DNA of 34,146 nt from Candidatus Uhrbacteria bacterium (GCA_903848275.1 CAINGB010000003.1:1-34146); one strand, 5' to 3'. Positions 8,864-17,628 are shown, numbered from the stretch's first letter. The notes: generated by a model from the letters alone, not told the origin. A program made the numbers and translations.

Positions 8864-9133
8864 TCAGACGAGGTCGAGGATGGTCTCTCGGAAGGCAGCT
8901 CGCACCTCGTTACTCGGGTGGAACATCTCGACGGCTTGCCAGAGTACCGTGATCGCCTCCTCGACGCTTGCCAACCCGTGGCAGATGCGGATCTTGTCGT
9001 CGTCACTCTCGTCTGGCTGCTGGAACCTCTCGTGCTTGGTCGGCCAGCCAACCACCAAGGTGAAGGTGCCGCGGCCGTCGGGCAACACGTCGAAAGTAAA
9101 GCCAAGGGCATTGTGTTTGAGGGTATTGGGCAT
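8864..9133 (-). CDS. small hypothetical protein (89 aa)
   Basis: AGGAG Shine-Dalgarno before ATG at 9133; MPNTLKHNALGFTFDVLPDGRGTFTLVVGW...; promoter TTGACT-N17-TAAGCT upstream. Confidence 0.7.
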   Translation of the reverse strand: MPNTLKHNALGFTFDVLPDGRGTFTLVVGWPTKHERFQQPDESDDDKIRICHGLASVEEAITVLWQAVEMFHPSNEVRAAFRETILDLV

Positions 9134-9164
9134 TCTGTTCTCCTGGGGTGAATGTTGACCGCGC

Positions 9165-9193
9165 AGCTTAGGCCATACGACCCAAAAAGTCAA
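9165..9193 (-). promoter_or_regulatory. promoter TTGACT-N17-TAAGCT for the 8864-9133 gene
   Basis: minus strand -35 at 9188-9193, -10 at 9165-9170. Confidence 0.5.
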
Positions 9194-9236
9194 TATAAAA
9201 GAAGAGACCAGCCCTTCTCGAAGAGAAGAACCGGTC
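9193..9236 (-). terminator. intrinsic terminator of the 9280-9630 gene
   Basis: minus strand 13-bp stem GACCGGTTCTTCT/AGAAGGGCTGGTC with GU pairs, followed by TCTTCTTTTAT. Confidence 0.65.
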
Positions 9237-9279
9237 AGGGGAGGGGATTCGGCGGGAGGAGTAAGGGCTCTAGCAGAGC

Positions 9280-9630
9280 TCAAGTGTCAGCATCAATGCC
9301 GTGTTGGCGTAGGAAGCGACGTCGCCGTTTGGCTCGGCGATCGCCAGGCCGGTGGGGATGCAGATGCCTCTCGCGGTGGGCGTTCATCACCCAATGGACG
9401 TACTCAGTCACTTCGCCGTCGGTCATGTACCGGCCCAAGTGAGCCGCACTCTGCTGCACGCGGCGCAGCCTCTCTCGCCGCCGCCGCTTGTTTTCTAGAC
9501 CCTCGTGGTACTCCTCGGGGATGTCTCGTGGGTCGAATTCCGAGGCCAGGCGTTTGCCGGCTGTTCGGAACTGGGCTCGTATCGCTTTGTCGTCTCCTTG
9601 GGTGGTATTCCTGAGTGGCTGGGCTGCCAT
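9280..9630 (-). CDS. small basic hypothetical protein (116 aa)
   Basis: AGGAGG Shine-Dalgarno; own promoter and terminator; Arg-rich. Confidence 0.7.
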   Translation of the reverse strand: MAAQPLRNTTQGDDKAIRAQFRTAGKRLASEFDPRDIPEEYHEGLENKRRRRERLRRVQQSAAHLGRYMTDGEVTEYVHWVMNAHRERHLHPHRPGDRRAKRRRRFLRQHGIDADT

Positions 9631-9716
9631 GGTGGCCTCCTGGGGTTTGGGGACGTGGACGTGGCTACGTTCCGTGCTGCATTACCGAACTCCTGGTTGA
9701 AATGTTGCCGAGGCTG

Positions 9717-9745
9717 ATTAAACCATACAATTTGTGTAAGGTCAA
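9717..9745 (-). promoter_or_regulatory. promoter TTGACC-N17-TTTAAT for the 9280-9630 gene
   Basis: minus strand -35 at 9740-9745 overlaps the TGA stop of the next upstream minus ORF. Confidence 0.5.
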
Positions 9746-10152
9746 ACGAAAATCCCCCCGCTCGATCGCTCGTCCACTATCATCGCTGGCTGGTGCCGGG
9801 TAAAGAAGCTGTCGGTAAAGTGGAAGCCGGCTGTCCAGGCTACGTTGTTCCAGTACATGGTACGGATTCCACATCGGCCACGCCGTGTTTGTAATACGCA
9901 GCCCCAAAAGCACAGCTCGTACTCTCGCCACTGGCGGGGGAGTCGGCTTTGCTCTGCCAAGCATTGCTCAAGTGCCACGTCGCCGAGCACTCTCTGGCCA
10001 GCCAGTCCATGGTACACGTTAAAGCCCGCCATCCAGGCCCGTTCCTGCTCCGGCAAGCAGAACGGTCTGCACCGCGCCAAGTCAACCTCACCTTCTCGGT
10101 TTACCGCCCGGGGCAGCTGCATGTCTGCCTTGTACTCAAACTTTCGTCTCAT
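9742..10152 (-). CDS. hypothetical protein (136 aa)
   Basis: AGGAGG Shine-Dalgarno 4-5 nt before ATG; divergent from ftsK. Confidence 0.6.
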   Translation of the reverse strand: MRRKFEYKADMQLPRAVNREGEVDLARCRPFCLPEQERAWMAGFNVYHGLAGQRVLGDVALEQCLAEQSRLPRQWREYELCFWGCVLQTRRGRCGIRTMYWNNVAWTAGFHFTDSFFTRHQPAMIVDERSSGGIFV

Positions 10153-10250
10153 GCTGCCTCCTGTAGTTAGGCCTCAGGAATATAGCTTAAAAATTATGCA
10201 CTGAACAGCTATTCGCCCCTCCTCCCAAAATTTGTTACAATGAACCTGTT

Positions 10251-12629
10251 ATGGCGAAAAAGAACAAAAAGCGCAGGCAGGTTATCGAAGACGAGCCCAT
10301 GATCAGTGACGACGTGCGGGAAAGTATTGTAGCCATTGGCTTAATCGCCGTGGGTGCCATTCTCCTCTTGTCGTTCTTTGGGCTGGCCGGCAACGTCGGC
10401 AAGACGGTCGACGGCGTGCTTGGTCAAATGATCGGCCTCGCTCGCGTCATTGTCCCTATTCTCTTTTTTGGCATCGGGGCCACCATCGTCTTGGGTGATC
10501 GTCGCTTCTTGACCGTCAAAAACGTCATCTGTCTCGGTCTCTTCCTAGTCACGCTTGACGGTCTCATGAACATGATCTTCGCTCACGGTATTACTGATCC
10601 AGCAATTGTCAGCAAATACGGTGGGGAACTGGGCCTTCTCGGCTCTATCAGCTTGGTCGGCGCCACGGGCTACGTCGGCGCGCTCACCATCATGGCTGCC
10701 ATTTTCCTTATTTCCGTGGTCATTCTTCTCAACACATCCTTGAAAACCCTACTCTCGCCGTTGACTGGCGCCTTCCATCTCTTCCGTGGCAAGTCAGCTG
10801 CCGAAGTTGAGGCTGAAGTCGACGAAGTTTCCTTCGACGAGCGCCAGGCTGAAGAAGAGGAAGAAGAACTAGTCGAGCCAACCGAGGAGGAAATTGAGGC
10901 CGAAGAGCGAGCCATCAAGTCAGTCGGTAGCGACGACGAGGACGGTGTGCCTTTCGTGACACCAACCGAGCAAGTCATGACGAGTAGTCAACATCGCAAG
11001 ATCGACATGCCTTTCGACCTTCTCGACGACCGCAGTTCCGACGCCAAGGCCGGCGACACTGAACGCGGCAAGGACATCATTGTCAAAACCTTCGGCCAAT
11101 TCGGCATTCCGGTGGAAGTCATGGATGTCAAAGTTGGCCCGACCGTCACCCAGTACGCCATTAAACCAAGCAACGGCGTCAAACTCGCCCGCATTGTCGC
11201 TTTGCAGAACGACTTGGCTCTGGCCCTCGCTGCTCACCCAATCCGTATTGAAGCGCCCATCCCGGGCAAGTCTCTGGTCGGCATTGAAGTTCCTAACCAA
11301 ACCATCGGCAAGGTCTGTTTGCGTGAATTGCTCGAAAGCAAGGAATTCAAGAACCGCAAAACCAGCTTTACCGTCCCAATCGGTAAGGACATTACCGGCA
11401 GCACCCAGCTCTTGGCCGTGGAAAAGACGCCGCACATGTTGGTCGCTGGCGCCACTGGTAGCGGTAAGTCCGTTTGTTTAAATACCATCATCATTTCCTT
11501 GCTCTACCAGAACGGGCCGGACGATCTCAAAATCATCATGGTGGACCCTAAGCGCGTCGAGCTCGGCGTCTACGCTGGCATTCCACATCTCCTCGTACCA
11601 CCTATCGTCAAAGCCGACGAAGCTATCAACGCTCTCAAGTGGGGCGTCAGGGAAATGGAACGCCGCCTGGATCACCTGGCCAAATTTGGTGCTCGCGATA
11701 TTGACTCCTACAACGCCAAAGCCAAGGAGAAGATGCCGCGCATTGTCATCATCATCGACGAGTTGGGCGACTTAATGAGCCAAAACAAGCGCGACGTGGA
11801 AGCTGTCATTGTCCGCATTGCTCAAATGGCTCGCGCTGCCGGCATCCACCTCATCCTCGCCACTCAGCGCCCTTCCGTTGACGTCATTACCGGTACCATC
11901 AAAGCCAACATTCCAACTCGCCTCGCCTTTGCCGTTGCTTCCGGCGTCGACAGTAAAACCATCCTCGACATTGGCGGTGCCGAAAAATTGCTCGGCCGCG
12001 GCGACATGTTGCTCTCGAGCCCCGACATGAGTAAGCCTCGCCGCATGCAAGGTGCTTTCCTTTCCGAGAAGGAAATCGAGCGCGTCGTTAAATTCTTAAA
12101 GGACGAGAATCCACCAGACTACAACTACCAAATCACGGAAGGTGCCTCAAGCAACGGCCTAGCTATCAATGCGGAAGACCAAGATGACCTCCTCGACGAG
12201 GCTATCAACATTGTCATCGAAAGCGGCAAGGCCTCCACTAGCTATCTACAACGCCGCATGAAGGTGGGCTATTCTCGGGCTGCTCGCATGATCGACCTCA
12301 TGCAGCAAATGGGTGTAGTCAGTGTTGGTGAAGGCGCCAAGCCGCGCGACATTCTGGTCACCGAATGGCCACCAGCTGGCAAGACTCGCGCCCCTTCGCA
12401 GTTCGCTGCCGTCAATCCTGCTCTCCGTGAACCTTTGCCGTCTAATCGCATCGATAACTCTTCCGACGAACACGACCTCGATGTTGACGACGAGGACGAA
12501 GATGACCTCGACCTAGATGAAGACGAAGAGCTCCTCGCCAACCTAGACGAAGATGCCGAAGCCCGCTTTATGGGTGCGCCAGTCGTCGCTGCTGCGGAAG
12601 GGGAAGAAGATTTAACCGCAGAGGGCTAG
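10251..12629 (+). CDS. ftsK: DNA translocase FtsK/SpoIIIE family with acidic C-terminal extension
   Basis: N-terminal TM segments, GATGSGKSV Walker A, IIIIDELGDLM Walker B, ATQRPSVDVITG, gamma-like winged helix, then ~65 aa Asp/Glu-rich tail. Confidence 0.95.
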   Translation: MAKKNKKRRQVIEDEPMISDDVRESIVAIGLIAVGAILLLSFFGLAGNVGKTVDGVLGQMIGLARVIVPILFFGIGATIVLGDRRFLTVKNVICLGLFLVTLDGLMNMIFAHGITDPAIVSKYGGELGLLGSISLVGATGYVGALTIMAAIFLISVVILLNTSLKTLLSPLTGAFHLFRGKSAAEVEAEVDEVSFDERQAEEEEEELVEPTEEEIEAEERAIKSVGSDDEDGVPFVTPTEQVMTSSQHRKIDMPFDLLDDRSSDAKAGDTERGKDIIVKTFGQFGIPVEVMDVKVGPTVTQYAIKPSNGVKLARIVALQNDLALALAAHPIRIEAPIPGKSLVGIEVPNQTIGKVCLRELLESKEFKNRKTSFTVPIGKDITGSTQLLAVEKTPHMLVAGATGSGKSVCLNTIIISLLYQNGPDDLKIIMVDPKRVELGVYAGIPHLLVPPIVKADEAINALKWGVREMERRLDHLAKFGARDIDSYNAKAKEKMPRIVIIIDELGDLMSQNKRDVEAVIVRIAQMARAAGIHLILATQRPSVDVITGTIKANIPTRLAFAVASGVDSKTILDIGGAEKLLGRGDMLLSSPDMSKPRRMQGAFLSEKEIERVVKFLKDENPPDYNYQITEGASSNGLAINAEDQDDLLDEAINIVIESGKASTSYLQRRMKVGYSRAARMIDLMQQMGVVSVGEGAKPRDILVTEWPPAGKTRAPSQFAAVNPALREPLPSNRIDNSSDEHDLDVDDEDEDDLDLDEDEELLANLDEDAEARFMGAPVVAAAEGEEDLTAEG

Positions 12630-12638
12630 GCCTGATTT

Positions 12639-13337
12639 ATGGTCTTCGTCATGCGTAAACTCGACCGTGTTCCGGCAACTCTCGGCGCCAAGCTGCGTGC
12701 TTTGCGCCGCGGTCAAGCTGTTTCGCTTGGTGACATTGAACGCGAGACTCATGTTCAGCGCGCTTACCTCGACGCTTTGGAGCATGGTGATTACGCCGCC
12801 TTGCCCGAACCAATCTATACTCGCAACTTCATTCGCGCCTACGCCCGTGCACTCAACGCCGACGAGAAATATTTCCTGGAACTCTACGACGAAGAATGCG
12901 GTCGCTCCGATCTCCTCGATCCTTCTCGTTTACCTCGCCAGCGTGTTAAGCGTGGTTCATTTTTTAATCTCCCTCGCGCCGTTACCGTTGGCTTCATGGG
13001 TCTCTTCGCTGCCATCGTTATTGGTTACTTCGGCTGGCAGTGGCACAACATGCTGCAAGCCCCAGTTGTCGTGCTCGACGCTCCTGGTGACGGTTTAGCG
13101 ACCGACACCGCCCTGCTCCCGGTCACCGGCAAAATAACCTCAGGTGAAGCCACTCTTACCATCAACGGCGAGCCAGTCGTCGTCAACGCGGACCATTCCT
13201 TCGCTACGGAAGTCGACTTACAGCGCGGCCTCAACGTCATCACCCTGGAAGCCAAGCGCCGCTACTCACATTCAGCCCTTATTTACAGGCGAATTGTCTT
13301 CGAGCCAAAATCATCCACAGTTAGCTTTGCACCCTAA
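12639..13337 (+). CDS. RodZ-like protein: N-terminal HTH, one TM, Ig-like C-terminal domain
   Basis: LGAKLRALRRGQAVSLGDIERETHVQRAYLDALEHGDYAALPEPIYTRNFIRAYAR, TM, PVTGKITSGEATLTINGEPV... Confidence 0.85.
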   Translation: MVFVMRKLDRVPATLGAKLRALRRGQAVSLGDIERETHVQRAYLDALEHGDYAALPEPIYTRNFIRAYARALNADEKYFLELYDEECGRSDLLDPSRLPRQRVKRGSFFNLPRAVTVGFMGLFAAIVIGYFGWQWHNMLQAPVVVLDAPGDGLATDTALLPVTGKITSGEATLTINGEPVVVNADHSFATEVDLQRGLNVITLEAKRRYSHSALIYRRIVFEPKSSTVSFAP

Positions 13338-13365
13338 AGCCCAGAGTGTAGTAGAATAGAGGAGG

Positions 13366-13391
13366 AGAGGACATTGTAGAGTCCTCTTTTG
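13366..13391 (+). terminator. intrinsic terminator between the RodZ-like gene and recA
   Basis: AGAGGAC-ATTGTAGA-GTCCTCT-TTT. Confidence 0.65.
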
Positions 13392-13457
13392 TTTTCCAGA
13401 CTGTATCCCCAAACAACTCTGAGCTCCCCGCTCTTATTTCTACACAATTATTTCACT

Positions 13458-14525
13458 ATGGCCAAAGACGCAACCGCCGCTCGTTTAGCCGCCGCTACGA
13501 GCGCCATTTCACAGATTAAACAACGCTTCGGCGAAGGCTCAATCATGCGCCTCGGAGAAGCTAGGCACACCACCGTCGACGTCATTCCGACCGGCTGCTT
13601 GTCGCTCGACCTCGCCTTGGGCGTTGGTGGCGTCCCTCGTGGTCGTATTATCGAAATCTACGGCCCAGAATCATCCGGTAAAACCACGCTCGCCAACCAC
13701 ATCGTGGCGGAAGTGCAAAAGCTTGGTGGCATCGCCGCTTACATCGACGCCGAACACGCTATGGATCCAGAGTACGCCAAAAAAATCGGCGTCAACATCG
13801 ACGAACTCTTCCTCTCGCAGCCAGACAATGGCGAGCAAGCACTCGATATCGTGGAAACTCTCGTCCGTTCTTCCGCCATGGACGTGATTGTCATCGACTC
13901 CGTGGCAGCACTAACTCCAAAGGCGGAAATCGACGGCGAGATGGGCGACTCACACATGGGTTTGCAAGCTCGTCTCATGAGCCAAGCGCTCCGCAAGCTC
14001 ACCGCTATCGTGGCTAAGAGTGGTTGCGTCGTTATCTTCATCAACCAGATCCGCATGAAGATTGGCGTTATGTTTGGCAACCCAGAAACTACCACCGGTG
14101 GTAACGCTTTAAAGTTCTACGCTTCACTTCGTATTGAAGTTCGTCGCTCCGCGCAAATTAAACAAGGCGAAAAAATTGTTGGTAACCGTGTCAAAGCAAA
14201 AATTGTCAAAAATAAAGTGGCACCTCCGTTCCGTACTTGCGAATTCGACATCATGTACAACGAAGGCATCTCAATTGCCGGCGACATGGTGGATCTCGGC
14301 GTCGAAATTGGTACCGTAGAAAAGCGCGGCAACAGCTATCTCTTCGGCGAAGAAAAACTCGGTGTCGGTCGTGAAGTCGCCAAGCAATATTTGCGCGACC
14401 ACCCAGACACTCTAGCCAAAGTCCGCGCTGTCACCTGGGACAAAGCCCAAGAAGCCGACATCGGCACCGTCCTCAAAAAAGCCTCGAGCAAACCCGCTGA
14501 CGACGCTGCCCCTGCAGCCGAGTAA
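13458..14525 (+). CDS. recA: recombinase RecA
   Basis: [56 protein letters not shown]; start at [10 protein letters not shown] rather than upstream ATG 13389. Confidence 0.97.
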   Translation: MAKDATAARLAAATSAISQIKQRFGEGSIMRLGEARHTTVDVIPTGCLSLDLALGVGGVPRGRIIEIYGPESSGKTTLANHIVAEVQKLGGIAAYIDAEHAMDPEYAKKIGVNIDELFLSQPDNGEQALDIVETLVRSSAMDVIVIDSVAALTPKAEIDGEMGDSHMGLQARLMSQALRKLTAIVAKSGCVVIFINQIRMKIGVMFGNPETTTGGNALKFYASLRIEVRRSAQIKQGEKIVGNRVKAKIVKNKVAPPFRTCEFDIMYNEGISIAGDMVDLGVEIGTVEKRGNSYLFGEEKLGVGREVAKQYLRDHPDTLAKVRAVTWDKAQEADIGTVLKKASSKPADDAAPAAE

Positions 14526-14650
14526 CTCACCCTAACGAACCGAGACCATAACGAGCCAACATCCGAGGTAGACCCCGTCTTCCTCGGATGTCAACGGTAC
14601 AAGCCAGTCACAAAATTGCCGGTCAACCTTGAGAATCAGATTAATAAAAG

Positions 14651-14675
14651 GCGAAGCCTCGTGCTTCGCTTTTTT
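14651..14675 (+). terminator. intrinsic terminator downstream of recA
   Basis: GCGAAGC-CTCGT-GCTTCGC-TTTTTT. Confidence 0.8.
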
Positions 14676-14704
14676 GCATCATCTAATTCGTAAGATTAGC
14701 ATCT

Positions 14705-15088
14705 ATGGAAAAAGATTTCATTGGCTGGAATGCCCTTAAGGAAAACATTGATAATAGCAATCGCCCAACATACTTTCATCAAAGGGAAATCTGGTGGTGT
14801 TCGCTAGGAATAAATGTGGGAGTAGAAATCGACGGCAAGCATGAGAACTACGAGCGACCAGTAGTAATCATGAAAGTATACAATACACAAAGTCTCATTA
14901 TTCTGCCTCTAACTAGCCAAGTGAAAAACGATGTATATCACCACAGAGTTATTAATCGCAATAAAGTAGTGTGGGCCAAACTAACTCAATCCAGAGTTAT
15001 TAGTTCAAAACGATTACTCCGTAAGATCGACAAAGTACCGTTGCCAGAATTTCAAAAGCTCCGATCAGCCTGGCTACAATCGCTATAA
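14705..15088 (+). CDS. PemK/MazF-like type II toxin (endoribonuclease) homolog
   Basis: REIWWCSLGINVGVEIDGKHENYERPVVIMKVYNTQSLIILPLTS resembles the PemK/MazF core; no antitoxin ORF adjacent. Confidence 0.75.
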   Translation: MEKDFIGWNALKENIDNSNRPTYFHQREIWWCSLGINVGVEIDGKHENYERPVVIMKVYNTQSLIILPLTSQVKNDVYHHRVINRNKVVWAKLTQSRVISSKRLLRKIDKVPLPEFQKLRSAWLQSL

Positions 15089-15153
15089 AACACATCGGAC
15101 CCCGCACATTGCGAGGTCCTCGGAGGTAGTAGCTACAAAGCTAAAACCATAAT
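15085..15153 (-). ncRNA. candidate short non-coding RNA antisense-oriented to the 3' end of the PemK-like gene
   Basis: Perfect-consensus promoter with no ORF downstream except a 5-codon ORF; 9-bp hairpin GGACCTCGC/GCGGGGTCC then GATGTGTTTT; contains unpaired ACCTCC. Confidence 0.35.
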
Positions 15154-15159
15154 AATTCA

Positions 15160-15187
15160 ATTATACTCCTCTAAAAGTCTGTGTCAA
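15160..15187 (-). promoter_or_regulatory. consensus promoter TTGACA-N16-TATAAT on minus strand
   Basis: plus-strand attata(15160-15165)-N16-tgtcaa(15182-15187). Confidence 0.65.
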
Positions 15188-15225
15188 TGAAAGCGGGGGA
15201 TATCACTCGCTTTTGCTATTTTCGT

Positions 15226-15254
15226 TTGACTTTTCACCCAAAATATGCTATAAC
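15226..15254 (+). promoter_or_regulatory. promoter TTGACT-N17-TATAAC
   Basis: -35 15226-15231, -10 15249-15254. Confidence 0.65.
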
Positions 15255-15297
15255 ATGAGGTCGGCACCTCGTCGGCTAAACTACCCCCGGAGTCATC

Positions 15298-15444
15298 ATG
15301 GACAAGCTTATCGAGAGAGTCATCAGTAGTCCCTGGTTCTTCCTCGTCCTCCTCGTCGCTGCCGTCACCGCATTTTCGGCCGAGTACTACCTGGCCACCC
15401 ACGGCTTGCTGCCCCAAGATCCCTACGCTGATCCAACTCCCTAG
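15298..15444 (+). CDS. single-TM microprotein (48 aa), not in ORF track
   Basis: MDKLIERVISSPWFFLVLLVAAVTAFSAEYYLATHGLLPQDPYADPTP*; GGAG Shine-Dalgarno, promoter upstream, terminator downstream. Confidence 0.65.
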   Translation: MDKLIERVISSPWFFLVLLVAAVTAFSAEYYLATHGLLPQDPYADPTP

Positions 15445-15474
15445 TGGGTCAGCCTCGGGTCGCGTCATCTAGCG

Positions 15475-15520
15475 CCCGACAGACATCCCTCACGGCTGTC
15501 GTGTCGGGTGTTCTGTTTTT
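15475..15520 (+). terminator. intrinsic terminator after the microprotein
   Basis: CCCGACA.../TGTCGGG stem with GTGTTCTGTTTTT tail. Confidence 0.6.
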
Positions 15521-15541
15521 AGCAGAGGTTGCAAGCATTAT

Positions 15542-15569
15542 TTGACACGTCGAACAGTCGGTCTATACT
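15542..15569 (+). promoter_or_regulatory. promoter TTGACA-N16-TATACT
   Basis: -35 15542-15547, -10 15564-15569, upstream of the exported protein. Confidence 0.6.
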
Positions 15570-15603
15570 CATAGTAGGCTCTAATTTTTCAATTGGACTC
15601 CCT

Positions 15604-16260
15604 ATGCGTGCTTTTTTACTAGTACTGCTAACCTCAGCATTTTCGCTACTTCTGGTAGCCCCAGTGCACGCTGCGAGTCACTATTACGGTGAAGGGGAGT
15701 TAACTGCCGCCTCAACGGCCACCAACTATTTAGGTGGCTATTCACAATGGCTTACACCAGCAAAATATACCACCACGGATTCTGGCGGTTTTACGGAGGA
15801 GACTATTTGGGTTGGTACGCAAAATAGCTCCACTTGGGCAGAAACTGGTTTGACGATGGGCTGGTCAACGAGTACCACCGACTGGACCATGTATTGGGCG
15901 GAATTCACACCAACTTATAACGAATATAAAGTTACAACTATTAGCCCTGGCGCAACAGGAACTAATCACCGCTACCAAATTCAATACGATAGCTACAAAA
16001 AGTGGGGAGTCTATATTGATTACACCAAAGTCGGCACGTCTACCCAAAGTGCAGGCACCATGTTCATTTATAACGGTTCGGAAGTTACCAAGTCGGCCAA
16101 TACACTAACAGCCACCTATCCATCCTACATGCAGTGTTTGAAGGCCGGCACCTGGACTTACTGGAAATCCTGTGGCGGCTCACTAACCAGTACTGCCAAC
16201 ACGCCATACAAGTGGAAATGGTTAGACACCACCTACAAATTTGGTGAAAGCTACGAATAA
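15604..16260 (+). CDS. exported protein, predicted beta-rich (neprosin/lectin-like pattern, tentative)
   Basis: signal peptide MRAFLLVLLTSAFSLLLVAPVHAAS; GGYSQWLTP...FTEETIWVGTQ...WAETGLTMGW pattern; start moved from 15529 to 15604, downstream of the promoter. Confidence 0.75.
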   Translation: MRAFLLVLLTSAFSLLLVAPVHAASHYYGEGELTAASTATNYLGGYSQWLTPAKYTTTDSGGFTEETIWVGTQNSSTWAETGLTMGWSTSTTDWTMYWAEFTPTYNEYKVTTISPGATGTNHRYQIQYDSYKKWGVYIDYTKVGTSTQSAGTMFIYNGSEVTKSANTLTATYPSYMQCLKAGTWTYWKSCGGSLTSTANTPYKWKWLDTTYKFGESYE

Positions 16261-16273
16261 TTTGGTTATTTCT

Positions 16274-16828
16274 ATGCAAATCAAAAAATATCTCGTACCA
16301 TCAGTTGCTCTAGTCGCCATTATTCTTGGTTCAAGTCTCGTCGTTAAATCAATTCAGGCTGGCCAAGACAAGGCTGCTGTCACCACCGTTCCACTGCCTC
16401 TCAACGCTCCAGTTGGTGCAGCCTACACCACACCAACCAATCTTCCTGGTCCAACTGGCGGTCCGTATAAGGACGTAGCAACTGTCAAAACTCTAGTGCT
16501 TAATGCTGCAGTTAGTAACGCTGGATCGACTGCCAAGGTCTCGGCTGTAGTTCGCACTACTCACCTTGCTCTCATCACGGCCGGTATCTTCTCGTCATCA
16601 CCATCAGTAGCAGATAATCGCGAAGTATATCTCGCCACTGTTGAAGGCTCATTCGTTTTCAATCGAGTTCCGCGGGGTCAGGACCCAGTCCAAGCCTCTC
16701 ACATCAATGTGGAAATTGACGCCACGACTGGTGATGTCCTCGCAGTTGGTACATCCACCGTCACTCAAGACCAAAATATTGTAAAAAAACTCAGTTCAGT
16801 CGCCAATACTTACTGGGTCAATCCATAA
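16274..16828 (+). CDS. membrane-anchored/exported hypothetical protein
   Basis: N-terminal TM/signal anchor MQIKKYLVPSVALVAIILGSSLVV; C-terminal REVYLATVEG...VEIDATTGDVLAVGT (PepSY-like pattern). Confidence 0.7.
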   Translation: MQIKKYLVPSVALVAIILGSSLVVKSIQAGQDKAAVTTVPLPLNAPVGAAYTTPTNLPGPTGGPYKDVATVKTLVLNAAVSNAGSTAKVSAVVRTTHLALITAGIFSSSPSVADNREVYLATVEGSFVFNRVPRGQDPVQASHINVEIDATTGDVLAVGTSTVTQDQNIVKKLSSVANTYWVNP

Positions 16829-16844
16829 GAGCGCGTTGTGGAAG

Positions 16845-16870
16845 AAGCAGGGTTGATTTACCCTGCTTTT
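16845..16870 (+). terminator. intrinsic terminator
   Basis: AGCAGGGT-TGATTT-ACCCTGCT-TTTT. Confidence 0.8.
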
Positions 16871-17112
16871 TAGTTTATAGTCTGGCTAGCTCCTCGCCTT
16901 ACATTGCGGGGTAAACCGTGATCTCGTCATACTACTGTCTGAACACCTGGGCGGCGTCTGTCGCTAGGAATCTCTCTCTCCTTGTTCTCGCGCAATAGCT
17001 TGACCTCTCGTATCGCTGTGTTTACCTTGCATTGCCAGTTGGGGAGTTTTCTGTTACCTTACCCCCTCGATTTCGCCTCATCCCGAGGCTCTCGAGTCCA
17101 CCTGGAGCCATC

Positions 17113-17580
17113 ATGCCTGTCGCCTCTTCAGAACGTCGCCTCATCGCCTTCAACACCTCCGCCGAGCGTGTCAGGACCGCAATCACGTTCGTGGGCAATC
17201 TCGATCTCAAGGATCAGGTTGAGCAACCTTACTTCAGTATCGACGCCAAGAATTCAACGAGCACTGACCTCAGAGTAGGTCTGGTCATGCCCGACGGCGC
17301 CGATCCCCATCAGTACCAGGAGTTCTTTTTCAGCGAATGTGTGCCAACAGCTGCTCTGAACCGGTTGTGCATTTTTGACCTCCAACTCTTCGGCGGCAAT
17401 AGGGATCTCGTCTACGCGGTGAGTGATGCCTATGAAGTAGCTCTCAGCACTGTTGGGCAGCTCCGCTTCCGTCGTGCCACTGGTCGTCAGGTGGAGGTCC
17501 GCCTAGAACTCGGCCGCAGTGGCTATTACTTTACCCGCATCCAGACCGTCGACGCCGACCGTTTCTTCCTCTTTGACTAG
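17113..17580 (+). CDS. hypothetical protein (155 aa)
   Basis: GGAG Shine-Dalgarno (tggagccatcATG); start moved from 17032 to 17113. Confidence 0.65.
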   Translation: MPVASSERRLIAFNTSAERVRTAITFVGNLDLKDQVEQPYFSIDAKNSTSTDLRVGLVMPDGADPHQYQEFFFSECVPTAALNRLCIFDLQLFGGNRDLVYAVSDAYEVALSTVGQLRFRRATGRQVEVRLELGRSGYYFTRIQTVDADRFFLFD

Positions 17581-17602
17581 CCACCTCCTCTTCTCCTTCC
17601 CT

Positions 17603-17628
17603 GATCGGGCGCCTCACGGTGCCCGATC
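17603..17628 (+). terminator. hairpin, probable terminator
   Basis: GATCGGGCGCC-TCAC-GGTGCCCGATC; weak T tract. Confidence 0.4.

Noticed and set aside
9742-10152. Similarity of AWMAGFNVYHG to ribosome modulation factor
   Set aside because: Only a short WxxGF resemblance; protein is longer and otherwise unlike Rmf.
13366-13395. recA leader attenuator
   Set aside because: The hairpin could attenuate recA, but no convincing -35 exists upstream; simpler as the terminator of the ftsK-rodZ-like unit.
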